64,000 bases of DNA from Lepidostoma basale (GCA_022606425.2 JAHDVF020000177.1:1364001-1428000), one strand, 5' to 3'. Positions 49,690-60,292 are shown, counted from the first letter of the stretch. The notes: generated by a model not told the origin, from the sequence alone. Translations and numbers: made by a program.

Positions 49690-49866
49690 AAAACGATAGT
49701 TTTCAAGGAGTTTTATTAAAATATTTATGTATGACATGTTGCGCTCTTCTAAGGCATTATCAAATGTGACGAAACTTCAACTCGTTGGAGTTTAGACAGG
49801 CGAAACATGTCATTAATATAAAATATAATAAAACTTCTAGAAAACAGACATTTTCTTTCGTATTAA
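49690..49866. mobile_element. FB2 hairpin unit
   Basis: GATAGTTTTCAAGGAGTTTT, TGACATGTTGCGCTCTTCTA, AGGCATTATCAAAT; then GACGAAACTTCAACTCGTTG (a different centre), ACAGGCGAAACATGTCATTA and ACTTCTAGAAAACAGAC. Confidence 0.6.
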
Positions 49867-49869
49867 ATA

Positions 49870-50387
49870 TGTATATATAATACCTATTATACATAAGAAA
49901 TCACATAGCTACATCTTTATGATCTTTATAATATATTTGACACTGTCGACATAGATTGTGTAATCTCTCTACTTACAACGGTGATGCCGATGATGGAAGT
50001 AATAATTGCTCTAATGGTCACATGAGAGATTCAGTACTAGTAAATAAATACTTTTAATTCTAAGAAGTATTCTGCTTTTTTACGTCAGACCACATTATTG
50101 TTACCGATCTGACGCATTGTTTAATAAGCGATTTAACTTATTTAATATTTGTAAAATCACCGACGTGATTATAAACGATGTTCTAATAATATTTAAGTGT
50201 AATAATATCAATATGTCTAAATATATATTAATTAAGATATTACGATGAAGGGTGTGCTGACATAAAATATAATGCATGCATGTGAGTTTTGCTTTATACA
50301 ATAAAAAGCATACGGATAAGCTTATCATTACATAACAAACAAAGTCAGCACAACGAGTACTTTGTGGAACAATTTAATAATGATTAC
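49870..50387. other. No feature recognised
   Basis: AT-rich with no supported signature. Confidence 0.5.
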
Positions 50388-51672
50388 ATATCCAACCAGA
50401 TAATTTAATAATAGTGATAATGTTAACGAAAATACTGGCCTGCAAGGCTAAAGCTAAGCTGAATTTGGCAAACAGCGCAGAACAGAGTATAGAACCTCCT
50501 TTTGCAACGATAATCTTAACTTGAAACTCCGACAAAGAATGATTAAGTGTTATATATGGTCTGTTCTACTATATTGCTGCGAAACCTGAACTCGAAAATT
50601 GAATGTTATGAACCGGTTGGAGGCGTTCGAGATGTGGATATACCGCAGAATGCTCCGTATACCGTGGGTTATAGGGTTAATATTGCAGACGTACTGCAAA
50701 GAGCCAGAGCCAATAGAGAGCTGTTGTCGAGTAAAAATTAGAAAGGTCTCATATTTGTAACATGTGCTAAGGGGAAAGAAAATACCACCTCCTTCGACTG
50801 CTATTAATGGGTAAAGTGGAGGGACGTCGGGAGTTGGTAGAAGGTAGCTGTCCTGGCTGCAGAACATTAAAGAGTGGACAGTAATTACAAGATATTACCT
50901 GATAATTATCTTCGACAAAGGGGCCGTAGATTGTTTTATCTCCCACGATGCAGAACCAACCTGCAAATGGTTATGCCGATAGGTAGAGCAATATCTTTGC
51001 TTAATCGTATCACCTCGGAGTTTGACGTATTTTGTTTGGCTCATCTGAGGGAAGTACTATCTTTATTATAATTGTTTGGTATATTTATTTTATTAATTTG
51101 TCATGCATCTTATGATTCTCGCTCTTTTTATTAATCTATTATGTGTTACTTATTATTGAGTATCTCTTACTTGTATCTTTAGTGTATTGGAAAAAAAGAA
51201 TTCTGTAATGCTTTAGATATGTTTAAAATAAATAAAATAAATAAATAAATGAAACATAAATGAAACATGAAGGAGTTCAGAACCTGTTCCAAGTGGCGCA
51301 GGACAGATATGTCTTTGCTGCAGTGATCATAAACGTTGGGGGGACCTGACACGGCACCAAAAGAATAAGGTTGATTCACATTCAAATTTAAAAAAAAAAC
51401 TGTTCGGACAAGAACCACGTGGAGTTGTTTTCTCGTATTTTTCAAATGATTTTTTTCTTTTCGTTCTGCAGTGAATGTGTAATGAAAATAACTGGCAAAT
51501 AAAATAATACTCACGAATGTAAGTAGTTATAAATAAGTTTTTTTAGTAGCGACCCAAAAATATTACATATCCAACCAGATAATTTAATAATAGTGATAAT
51601 GTTTACGAAAATACTGGCCTGCAAGGTCTAAACGCTGAATGTGGCAAACAGCGCAGAACAGAGTATAGTAAA
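50388..51672 (+). pseudogene. LINE-I copy between 105-bp direct repeats, with LINE-H inside
   Basis: Direct repeats 50388-50492 and 51562-51672 (both from CATATCCAACCAGATAATTT to AACAGCGCAGAACAGAGTAT) flank LINE-I 50493-51560. Plus strand: NLKLRQRMIKCYIWSVLLYC, CETxNLKIECYEPVG-type frameshifts, EAFEMWIYRRMLRIPWVI, NIADVLQRARANRELLSS. The 3' part 51265-51560 is shared with 42650-42935. LINE-H (50880-51264) interrupts the tail. Confidence 0.65.
50880..51264 (+). pseudogene. LINE-H 3' end
   Basis: Plus strand: LPDNYLRQRGRRLFYLPRCR, TNLQMVMPIGRAISLLNRIT, SEFDVFCLAHLREVLSLL, stop. 3' UTR and a tail AAATAAATAAATAAATGAAA. It closely parallels 7738-8210. Confidence 0.65.
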
Positions 51673-51674
51673 CT

Positions 51675-52015
51675 GAGCAATATTTTATGCTGTTCTAATC
51701 GGGTGTCTCCGGCGGAGCTGGTACATGCTAGTTTCGTGGCTATTTCGTCATCTCTTTCCTCCAATATAAATACGATTATACGTTTGGCCGGTATGAAATC
51801 GGTTGCCTGACCTCGTCATCTCTCCGGTACCGAGATGAAAAGGTCATTGCGGCTACGAATACACGAAAGGTATAACTCAATAATACGAGGGTTGAACGTA
51901 ATTATTATAGAAAATCTAATAGAAAGCTGAAATTCTTTATTTGAATAATAATTCAAATAATTTGATAATTTTAATATCTGTCAAAATTGACTTTATTCAT
52001 GAAAATTTTAAATAA
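51675..52015. other. No feature recognised
   Basis: 51700-51860 is less AT-rich (GGGTGTCTCCGGCGGAGCTG) but matches nothing I can name. Confidence 0.4.
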
Positions 52016-52017
52016 TA

Positions 52018-52157
52018 AACAAACCAACAAACAAACCAACACGCCGTTTCGCCGCAGGGGTAGGCAGAGAGAATGGACCGCCACACTACTCTATCCTGCA
52101 AACCTCTCTAGCTTCCTCCACATTCATACAACGAATCATACAAGCACGTCGATTCAT
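52018..52157 (-). pseudogene. LINE-A 3' end
   Basis: Variant tail AACAAACCAACAAACAAACC (as at 9385-9405), then CACGCCGTTTCGCCGCAGGG, TAGGCAGAGAGAATGGACCG, ending TACAAGCACGTCGATTC. Same subtype as 9398-13045. Confidence 0.65.
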
Positions 52158-52221
52158 TATCAACAAATACGCAACACATGGCGAATATAGAAGAAATTAA
52201 ATAATACTCTACATTGAATCA

Positions 52222-52575
52222 TTAATACGAATGAAAACGTCTATTTTATAGAAGTTTAATTATATTTTATGGGAATGACATGTTTCTCCCAGCTAAGACA
52301 TTATCAAATGTTAATACTCGTATATTAGCTATGCGAAAAATATCATACAAAATATAATACATCTTATAGGATGATAAAATTAAAATAGACGTTATCACAC
52401 TTATTTTATTGTTTCTTGAACAATGGTGTAAAACTCCTTATTGAATAGTTAATACGAATAAATAAGTCTGTTTTCTAGAAGTTTTATTATATTTTATGTG
52501 AAAGTTACTCCAGTCTAAGGCATTATGTAATTTGATAATGCCTTAGACGGGCGAAACATGTAATTCATATAAAAT
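52222..52575. mobile_element. Two adjacent FB2 units
   Basis: 52222-52345 (GTCTATTTTATAGAAGTTTA, GACATGTTTCTCCCAGCTAA) and 52440-52575 (AGTCTGTTTTCTAGAAGTTT; then TTTGATAATGCCTTAGACGG, GCGAAACATGTAATTCATAT). The second keeps helix II GCCTTAGACGGGC in part. A third left arm piece is at 52862-52890. Confidence 0.6.
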
Positions 52576-52787
52576 ATGAAATTTAATTGTATCTCAATAG
52601 AGACGAAGATGCAAACTGGAAACTGAATATGGATGATCAAGGTGTTTACAGGACTTATGACCTGTCATTGGTTGGGTTAAGCGCACGCTTTATGTAATTA
52701 CAACATTCCCCATTCCACCTTTGTTTATGACCATATTCAGTTTCCAGTTTGCATCTTCGTCTCTATTGAGATACAATTAAATTTCAT
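52576..52787. mobile_element. Palindromic MITE with 55-bp arms
   Basis: ATGAAATTTAATTGTATCTC, AATAGAGACGAAGATGCAAA, CTGGAAACTGAATATGG is followed by about 100 bp and the exact inverse. A half copy is at 55843-56030. It abuts FB2. Confidence 0.75.
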
Positions 52788-52929
52788 GAATTAATCACCC
52801 ACCATGGGTGAAATCCAGGATTCGTGTACAAGTATAAGTATACATTCACAAAAAAATATACATATAATAAAACTCCTAGAAAACAAACGTCATTCATATA
52901 ATTTAGAAAGCATCAATTCTATATTTGAT

Positions 52930-53150
52930 AATAATAAAAATTACCATCTTCTCCAACTGATATTGGAGAGGAAAATTGAGGGACGCCGAGGGCCCGGTAG
53001 GAGACAAATGTCCTGGCTGCGAAATGTGAGGGAGTGGACCGGCATCCGAAGTGTGGAGGAGCTGTTCCGAGCGGCGCAGGACAGTGACAGGTTCGCCGAG
53101 ATGATGGCCAACGTTGGGGGGACCCGACAGGGCACCTGAAGAAGAAGAAG
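52930..53150 (+). pseudogene. LINE-I/J-type 3' end, GAA tail
   Basis: Plus strand: HLLQLILERKIEGRRGPGRR, QMSWLRNVREWTGIRSVEEL, FRAAQDSDRFAEMMANVGGT, RQGT, stop, then GAAGAAGAAGATAATAA. Intact over 70 codons, 5' truncated. It shows what the decayed ends of LINE-I (VTQDKDVFAAVI) once read. Confidence 0.7.
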
Positions 53151-53154
53151 ATAA

Positions 53155-53630
53155 TAAACAAAACATGTTTAAAAAAACGACATTATAAATGAATATAATT
53201 ACACAAAATAGCAATGCTCCTATATTTTACAAGTAAATACTATTCTAAGGATATTGATTCTAAGGAACTTCTCAAGGTTTTTGTTTGTTATTATTTATAT
53301 ACGACACTTTGATTCTCAGACATAAAAAATATTCATATTCGAGGTGATGGAATTTAAAATTCGAATTGCTCTTCTTACCGGCACCAACAAAGGCAGGTTG
53401 ATTAAGCGTCGCAAAGCAACAATTGCTGTCAGCGTTACAGCAGGTAACCATCACGTACAATTTAACATATTTGTTGCGGAAAGTAGGGGTTCTTAATTTG
53501 AAAATATTTAGCTAATTAATACAAAAAATCTCGAAAAAAGTTTTTAATTTTTCTAATTTTGAACACCCATGCTAGAAGTATTAAACAAGTGTGTGTGTTA
53601 CTTGAAAATTTTACAATATTATTGTATTAT
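53155..53630. other. No feature recognised
   Basis: A less AT-rich patch at 53355-53455 has a frame on the minus strand (CCNADSNCCFATLNQPAFVG) with no family match. Confidence 0.4.
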
Positions 53631-53631
53631 A

Positions 53632-53848
53632 CAGGGTGTCCCAGAAGTCGACGTCAAGCCGGAAACGGATGATAGGGCAAGTCATGCTAGTTATGAGAAA
53701 AATGTAAAAAAAACAAAGTTGTTTTATAAATTATAGGCATTAAAAAAAATCGAGAAAATCAAAACCCTGTTTTTTTTTTAATTTTTCATAAGCAGCATAT
53801 TTTGCCCTATCATACGTTTCCGGCTTGACGTCGACTTCTGGGACACTT
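53632..53848. mobile_element. Mariner-type foldback MITE
   Basis: CAGGGTGTCCCAGAAGTCGA, CGTCAAGCCGGAAACG on the left and its inverse on the right, TA before the left end. CAGGGTGTCCC is a usual mariner terminus. About 217 bp with long arms. Confidence 0.7.
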
Positions 53849-53889
53849 CTGGGAAATAAAGTGTTTTAATACTAAGTGCAGTTATATTT

Positions 53890-54325
53890 ATTCAAATACA
53901 ATTTTCGTACTTTATACCTAATTATAATAATTTCTTCAATATTATTTTAAAGTTCTTACTGGTGTTGGTTTGTTTTAAGTGTCTAATTACTGCTAATTAA
54001 AAAAAAATGCTGAATACGTGGAATATAAATTAAATATACAATACTCGTATATGCACCATCTAAAAATAACATTTTGTGTTGAATTATTTTTATTTTGTTA
54101 TTTTATTTTATATCATTGTATTTCATATTATTTGTTTTAGATTTATTTTGTGGATGTTGGACGATCGAAGTGTGCGCGGGAGATGCTTATTGGTGGCGAT
54201 GAGGTTCGCAACGAGAAACGAAATGAGAAGGATGGAGTGCCGCATTGGTTAAAGTGTGACAGTCCATTCTTTCTGCCTACCCGGCTTCGGGGAGACGGCG
54301 TGATGGTTAGTTTAGTTTTATTTTA
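53890..54325 (+). mobile_element. SINE-A, longest copy
   Basis: Starts in AT-rich sequence shared with 19380-19480 (AAATTATTxAATATTATTTT), then TTTTGTGGATGTTGGACGAT, GTGCGCGGGAGATGCTTATT, GGTGGCGATGAGGTTCGCAA. After GCCGCATTGGTTAAAGTGTG it joins the LINE-A end ACAGTCCATTCTTTCTGCCT and a TTAG-type tail. Confidence 0.7.
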
Positions 54326-54329
54326 ATGT

Positions 54330-54845
54330 GTTCGTGAAACTTTATTTCAAGTCCCATAAAAATACATACGATTCCTTGGAACGTAAAAATATAAGATATA
54401 ACAGATATAACTTATTTATTATCTTGAAGGTCAAGGTACATGAAACAGATTGATTTAGGTTTTATTTTTTTCACATTATTTATATTTGTTTACCTTAACC
54501 AAAGGCTGATGTAATACTCTCGAGCTCTTAGTATTGTCGATTCAGTGCCCACGTACATAAAAAAAGTAGGTACCCGCTGTTTTGTGCTTGGGTAGGTACT
54601 TTTTGTGTGTGTTGTTATGTAAATGGCTAATAATAAGTGTTGGGGAGGTTGGAATCAATATCGTGGATGTTCAGGCGTATGTATTCTTCCATATTTAAAA
54701 ATATGTAAAAAAACATCGGTAATGAGAATTTCTTACGCCTATTGAAATCGTATATGTGTAGGTTTTCCAATATTGATTGTGTATAGTAGGTATGAGAGCT
54801 ATTCGCAATTTTCGTGGTAATTTTATATTGTGAAATTTTATTTTA
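54330..54845. other. No feature recognised
   Basis: AT-rich, no supported signature. Confidence 0.5.
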
Positions 54846-54850
54846 CAATT

Positions 54851-55205
54851 TCTACTTCTTCTTCTTCTTCCTTATTATAGACCTATGTGGTCTGTTCTCC
54901 AGAGTGTTACTCCTCCTGTGAGGTAGATTCTCCGTTGTCCTTCCGTCTTTAAGGAGGTCTTCCACGAGGACGAGTCCCATGAGGCTGATTATGCAATGCA
55001 ATTTAGGGGAGTCTGGTGGTGTCCATTCTTTGAACATGACCGTACCAGTCCATTTTTCGCTGTCTGCTCCATCTTATAATATACTCAACCTCACATATCT
55101 TTCTTATTCTGGTGTTCCTCACGCGATCTCTCAGTGTCTTGCCTGCTATCGTCCTCGGTGTCTTCATTTCGGAAGTCCTCAAAACTTGTTTGGTCCTCAT
55201 TTTAC
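54851..55205 (-). pseudogene. LINE-B 3' end
   Basis: Minus strand: MRTKQVLRTSEMKTPRTIAG, KTLRDRVRNTRIRKICEVEY, IIRWSRQRKMDWYGHVQRMD, TTRLP, then in the next frame LHNQPHGTRPRGRPP, a deletion, and the ending plus tail (cttcttcttcttcc, 54857-54870). Confidence 0.7.
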
Positions 55206-55209
55206 AATT

Positions 55210-55842
55210 TATAAATAACAATTAGTGTCGAATTTTTGGAATACAAAGTATATTATGTCACATATTAAATTATACTCATTTCAATTTCGACAATGAGAGC
55301 GAAAGGACGAATAAAGGTTACTGATACACTATCGGCATTTTGTAAATATTTTTTTCACTTTTATTTACAAGCACGCTTAACCATCCTGCCTTTGGTGAAG
55401 CCAGTTGAGAGAGTAATCAACAGCCTTTTACAATTCGCCTTATTAATGATTTATGGTTTAGGTATATATGTTGTTTCAAATTGAAAGTGTTTTAGTTTAA
55501 ATAAAGATTCACATTTTGAATTTTCAAACCCCTATTTCATATTAATCAAGTATATTGATTTATATGATACTGGGGTTTAAACATGTATCAATTCATTCAT
55601 AAAATTTATACATATTTTTACACTCATGTGAGTTTATTTTCTCTTTTATTTTTTTAATACAACCTACCCAGCGCCATTTTAACGCTGCCACTCTTCCGAT
55701 GATGACCAAACTTCCTGTTCTGGCTCTAATAGAATTCTGGGAGCAAAATATGTACTAATACTTAATTGGCACTTGTCTATACCTATGTTATCGTTTCAAA
55801 CCAATTAATTAGCACCGGCAAAACTCTGTAAAATAAGGATTA
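55210..55842. other. No feature recognised
   Basis: AT-rich with short frames lacking motifs. Confidence 0.5.
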
Positions 55843-56030
55843 ATTGTATCTCAATAGAGACGAAGATGTAAATTGTAAACAGAATATGGTAGTCGAGGCG
55901 TTTACATGACCTGTCATTGGTTGGGTTAAGCGATCACTTTATGTTAACAACATTCCCCATTTCGCCCTTCTTACGACCACCACGTCTGCCAAATTTTTGA
56001 AAGATGTATTTTTGCTACTATGATAAAAAA
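55843..56030. mobile_element. Half copy of the palindromic MITE at 52576
   Basis: AATTGTATCTCAATAGAGAC, GAAGATGTAAATTGTAAACA, CCTGTCATTGGTTGGGTTAA and ACAACATTCCCCATTTCGCC are shared. The right arm is missing. Confidence 0.65.
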
Positions 56031-56039
56031 ACACTTTAC

Positions 56040-56525
56040 ATTTTTTAGGTCAATCTACACTAGCGCCATCTATTAAGATTAAATGTAAGCATTAAGCAGA
56101 AAATCTTTATTAATGCAATGTGAAAGGCTTACGCAATTATCATACTGTATTTGTCTACAAGTCTTTGTATATGTACATTAAAAAAACATCTTGTAAAATA
56201 TGTTGAAAAATTCAGGGAATACGCTAAGATTATATAAATGGCACTTATTTAATGATAATATGCTAAAATATTTAATACCTTAATAACTCTAGTGATATTG
56301 AATATCACTTTTAGTATACGACACCCACATTTGTGACATAAGGTGTATATAATACATTTATACACAGAGAATTTAATGGTCTTATGTATAATACGAATTG
56401 ATGCGGTAGTGTTGTGGTTTACCTATTACTGTATACTGTATAAACGTTTGTATATATTAACAGGTTGTTTCGAAATTAATTAAACATATGTGATTATTTT
56501 GAATTACCTACTGCTAATCACTTTC
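56040..56525. other. No feature recognised
   Basis: AT-rich, no supported signature. Confidence 0.5.
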
Positions 56526-56527
56526 TT

Positions 56528-56735
56528 AGAGAAATGTGTGTGTGAGAAGTGTGTTATTAATCAATAGTTAAAATGTCAAATAATTAAATGGGCGAATAGG
56601 AAGTACTATGATTGCCTCATCGAAGAATCCACATAGAAGACCACCTAAGAGATGGAGAGACAACTGGACCTCAGCATCCCAGGAGACATGAATTCTGTGT
56701 CAAAGATCGTCAGAACTATTAAAAGAAGACGAAGT
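56528..56735 (+). repeat. Dispersed duplicate with LINE-B end (copy 1)
   Basis: TGTGTGTGAGAAGTGTGTTA, ATGTCAAATAATTAAATGGG, then LINE-B codons RRPPKRWRDNWTSASQET. Copy 2 at 58183-58337 shares both the non-LINE part and the codons, so this chimera spread as one unit. Confidence 0.6.
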
Positions 56736-56781
56736 GTTTAGAAATTGGTCAAAAATAATTTTACCACAAAATAGATGTAAT

Positions 56782-57014
56782 AACATGACCTTCGTGCTGG
56801 TAAGTGCTTTGACTGCCTCGCCGAAGGTCCCGAATTCGATTCCCGGCGATGGCAGTGTGATTGTAACAATTACTTTGGGCTGGTGTAAAATTCACGTGAC
56901 AAAAAAATTGCGATAGATTAACTACCTATTACATGCCATGAATATCAATATGATAGCTATACCATTTACATCGATTTGGCTCGCGCTGTAATGATGTAAA
57001 GAGCGATTCAACAA

Positions 57015-57053
<39 letters not shown>

Positions 57054-57055
57054 GT
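56782..57055 (+). mobile_element. SINE1, GCGCGAGCC subtype with AAT tail
   Basis: TTCGTGCTGGTAAGTGCTTT (box A with a 3-bp gap), TTCGATTCCCGGCGATGGC (box B), TTCACGTGAC, TCGATTTGGCTCGCGCTGTA, ending in AATAATAAT repeats (57018-57052). Confidence 0.75.
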
Positions 57056-57099
57056 AATTCAAATAATTTTTATGAAATTAGAATTTTCTTAAAGAAATT

Positions 57100-57497
57100 A
57101 GATCTGCAATGTAGAAGATGTCGTGCAATGGGGAAGACTGACAAGACGCTATTGAAGAGATCATGTGGAAAGAACATGTTCTGAAAGAGTGATAAATATA
57201 GCCGCAAATAAAGTAGGTACCAACAGGAAATCAACCTGCAAGAAGACCACCTAAAAGATGGCGAGACAGTTGGACATCTGCATCTTAGGAACAGGCTCCG
57301 AGAAATAACATGACACAGTCCTAAATAAAGTAGTAGAAGAAGAAGAAGTTAACATCAAACTTCTTGCGTGAAATAGACATGCAGGAAGACCACCTAAAAG
57401 ATGGCGAGACAGTTGGACATCTGCATCCCAGGAACAGACTCCGAGAAATAACAGGACCCAGTCCTAAATAAAGCAGAAGAAGAACAAGAAGAAGAAA
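57100..57497 (+). pseudogene. LINE-B with tandem duplicated 3' end
   Basis: NVEDVVQWGRLTRRY, KRSCGKNMF, then GRPPKRWRDSWTSAS...RLREIT with a GAAGAAGAAG tail (57237-57350), followed by a second copy of the same ending (57372-57497, GRPPKRWRDSWTSASQEQTP). The two tails differ at a few bases. Confidence 0.65.
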
Positions 57498-57579
57498 TCA
57501 TTTTATTGAAATTAGAATTTTCTTGATGGAAGATTATTTTAAATAATAATAAAATAAAACGATATTCTTTAAATTACTT

Positions 57580-57919
57580 CCACTTTTGTATTTACTTCGA
57601 CAGCGACCTGTTTTGCCAGTCAGCCTGCCGAAACCGGTCGCTGTCGAAATAAAGATAAAGGTCGTGCCACACTGTTTGAAACAAACTCTCCACAGGGGTG
57701 ACCTTGGTGGAGAGCTGTGGAGCCCATGGTTGGTGTAGCGTCCACACACTGTTGTAAACAAGCTCTCCACACGTGAAATGCGTGTTTAAACGCGCGTCCG
57801 TCCACAAAGTTTGTTGAAGGTCAAACGAATTTTGGTTTCAAACAAGTGTCTACACAGTTTTAAACCGCCGGTGGAGACCGATGTGGAGAGCTTGTTTAAA
57901 ACAGTGTGACCCGCCTTTA
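57580..57919. mobile_element. Hairpin relic plus MITE
   Basis: 57580-57655: TTCGACAGCGACC and GGTCGCTGTCGAA form a 13-bp hairpin with CTGCCGAAACCGGTC inside, like the 583-618 family. 57656-57919: MITE with ends TAAAGGTCGTGCCACACTGT and, inverted, TAAAGGCGGGTCACACTGTT. Its right end recurs at 27150-27182. Confidence 0.6.
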
Positions 57920-57979
57920 AGAGTGCAAGTAGTTATTAAAAAAAAAGTTTTATTCAATTATTATTACTTAATATTTACT

Positions 57980-58150
57980 AATTTTAGGACGCATTCACCT
58001 TCCTGACATTTCTTTCTTACTTTTTCGTTGAATATACTTTAATATACTGCTTTTTGCATATTCTTCTCAGCGATCTCATTTCTACAGTATTAATCCAATT
58101 TTCATCCTTCTCTTGCTAATTCCAAGCTTCTTTTTCATGCATTTGGGTTT
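57980..58150 (-). pseudogene. LINE-A upstream fragment, diverged
   Basis: Inverted: AWNQQEKDENW, INTVEMRSLRRICKKQYI, IFNEKVRKKCQEGECVL. No ending or tail. Confidence 0.5.
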
Positions 58151-58182
58151 TAATACATTTGTAAGCAAATATTACATAATAT

Positions 58183-58470
58183 GTGTGTGTGAGAACTGTG
58201 TTATTAAACAATAGTTATAATGTCAAATAATTAAATGGGCGAATGGGAAGTGCGATGACTGCCACATCGAAGAATCCACCTAGAAGACCACCTAAGAGAT
58301 GGAGGGACAGCTGGAGACATGAATTCTGTGCCACAACCCATCACACCGCGTCTCCCGCGGGGCGAAAAGAGAAGGATGAAGTGCCGCATCAGTAAAAGTG
58401 TGACAGTTCATTCTTTCTGCCTACCCTTTCGGGGAGACGGTGTGATGGTTAGTTAGTTAGTTAGTTATTA
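58183..58470 (+). mobile_element. Dispersed duplicate (copy 2) joined to SINE-A
   Basis: 58183-58337 matches 56528-56735. 58337-58470 is SINE-A: CCATCACACCGCGTCTCCCG, CGGGGCGAAAAGAGAAGGAT, GTGCCGCATCAGTAAAAGTG, CATTCTTTCTGCCTACCCTT, TTAG tail. Confidence 0.65.
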
Positions 58471-58734
58471 AATTAACATATTGAATGTCTGATTATTTTA
58501 TATTATATTGTTAATATGTAAATCGATAACGAAATAGAGAATTACTTCTTACATTAGATGGTTTAATTGCTTATGTGATACTAATAATAATACATGGGTA
58601 TACAGATAAATGTCTAAAAATAAGTTATCATAGCGTAAGTTACGTATTACTACGAAGCGAAACATGACATTCTTTTTCATTATGTAAAAAAAGACATGTT
58701 ATTTAAAAATATATGTATTGTTTTAGTAGAAGCA

Positions 58735-59178
58735 TTGAACTGGCAAAAGAAGGATGAAAGTAGAATAAATGCAGTAGAAATGAGATATCATAGACGAATG
58801 TGCGGATACTATGTTTATGATAGAGTGTCGAATGAAAATATAAGAAGGGAATGCGGTGCGAATGATGCTGTAATGAACAAAATAATGAAAGGATCATTAA
58901 GATTGTTTGGACACATGGAAAGAATGAATGAAGAAAGAATGTTAAAAAAGTGTATGTTAATGATGTAAATGGTACTAGAAATAGAGGAAGACCGAGGAAA
59001 ACCTGGCACGATCAAATAAATCAAATATTGAATGTCGGCCACGTGAGGAGTCAAAGAAATCGAAGCGAGTGCATGACACGATGTATGAATGTTGGGGAAT
59101 CGAGAGAAATATGTCAGGAAAGCAGTAGTGTGGCAGTCCATTTTTTCGGCCTACTCCTTCGGGGTTAGTAAGTTAGTT
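58735..59178 (+). pseudogene. LINE-A 3' end
   Basis: Plus strand: ALNWQKKDESRINAVEMRYH, RRMCGYYVYDRVSNENIRRE, CGANDAVMNKIMKGSLRLFG, HMERMNEERML, one-base shift, VNDVNGTRNRGRPRKTWHDQ, INQILNVGHVRSQRNRSECM, TRCMNVGESREICQE, ending HFFGLLLRG and a decayed tail. Confidence 0.75.
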
Positions 59179-59280
59179 TTTAGTTTGTTTTAGTATTTTT
59201 CTTAAAAAATCGTGTTATTTTAAAATAAACTGAAATATGAAAAAATAATTCTAATTTACCCAATAAAAATAATAATCATA

Positions 59281-59525
59281 ATTATTATTATTATTATTAT
59301 TATTTTGTTGAATCGCTCTTTACATCATAACAGCGCGAGCCGAATCGACATAAAGGGTAAAGCTATCATATTGATTCTCATAACATGTGATCGGTAGCTA
59401 ATCTATCGCCATTTTATTATTTCGTGAATTATTCACCCGACCAAAGACAGTGTGACAATCATACTGCCATCGCCGGGAATCGAACCCAGGCCTTCGGTGT
59501 GGTAGTCAAAGCACTTACCATTATT
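59281..59525 (-). mobile_element. SINE1, GCGCGAGCC subtype with ATT tail
   Basis: ATTATTATTATTATTATTTT tail, CAGCGCGAGCCGAATCGACA, CTAATCTATCGCCATTTTAT, CATCGCCGGGAATCGAACCC (box B), AGCACTTACCATTATTCTAT (box A decayed). Confidence 0.75.
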
Positions 59526-59539
59526 CTATTTAACTAAAT

Positions 59540-60135
59540 AACTATCCATCACCCGAAGTATCACTAAGTCTACAATATTTTCTACAGATTATGATTTATC
59601 AGTCTACAGAGATTTTAGTAGAGATAAAATTATCGAATAAACTTTTACACAAATCCTGGAAAGATTTATTATTTTTAATTACCGTGTGCTTGAGTACTTT
59701 GGCACATATCAATTTAAATATGCATTTAGTCAATCGAGCAACCTCTTTATGTTCCTGTCGAAACCAAGTCGCAAGCGACGATCTGGCAGCCATGGCTTCA
59801 CTTCTGATATATGATACGGAACCGGTTTGTACTAAAAACACAAGGAGGTAAGATATTGCATGAGGGAACGTTTTATTCCTTTTGTATTGTTTTATTGTCT
59901 TGTTTTGAACGTGCGTAAAATAAGCGAAGAGTCATTAGCGAACAGGTATAATGTTGATGCAAAAAATATTCATGAGCAGCTAAAAATCTCCGACGAATAT
60001 ATAAAGAAAAATATTGAATATTTGCAACTAAGTATTACATTTTTAATACGTTTTAAAATAGCGTAGTTTAAATACGACATTGTATAATAATTTCGTGATA
60101 CAAATTCATAAATATTCTAAATTTTTATTTATTTA
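59540..60135 (+). other. Unassigned; one possible exon-like frame
   Basis: 59591-59851 is an 86-codon frame (LLFLITVCLSTLAHINLNMH, then RNQVASDDLAAMASLLIYD) preceded by TTTTCTACAG (59577-59586) and followed by AGGAGGTAAGAT, which look like splice acceptor and donor. I do not recognise the protein. Chance cannot be excluded. Confidence 0.25.
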
Positions 60136-60137
60136 TA

Positions 60138-60292
60138 ACTAACTAACTAACAATCACGCCGTCTCCTCGAAAGGGTAGGCAGAAATAATGGACTGTCACA
60201 CTTTAACCGATGCGGCACTCCATCCTTCTCTTTTCGCCCCGCGGGAGGCGCGGTGTGATGGGTTGCGCACCTCATCGCCACATTTACTTATT
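60138..60292 (-). mobile_element. SINE-A 3' half
   Basis: AACTAACTAACTAACAATCA, CTCCTCGAAAGGGTAGGCAG, ACTTTAACCGATGCGGCACT, CCCCGCGGGAGGCGCGGTGT. Same order as 18968-19120. Confidence 0.65.
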
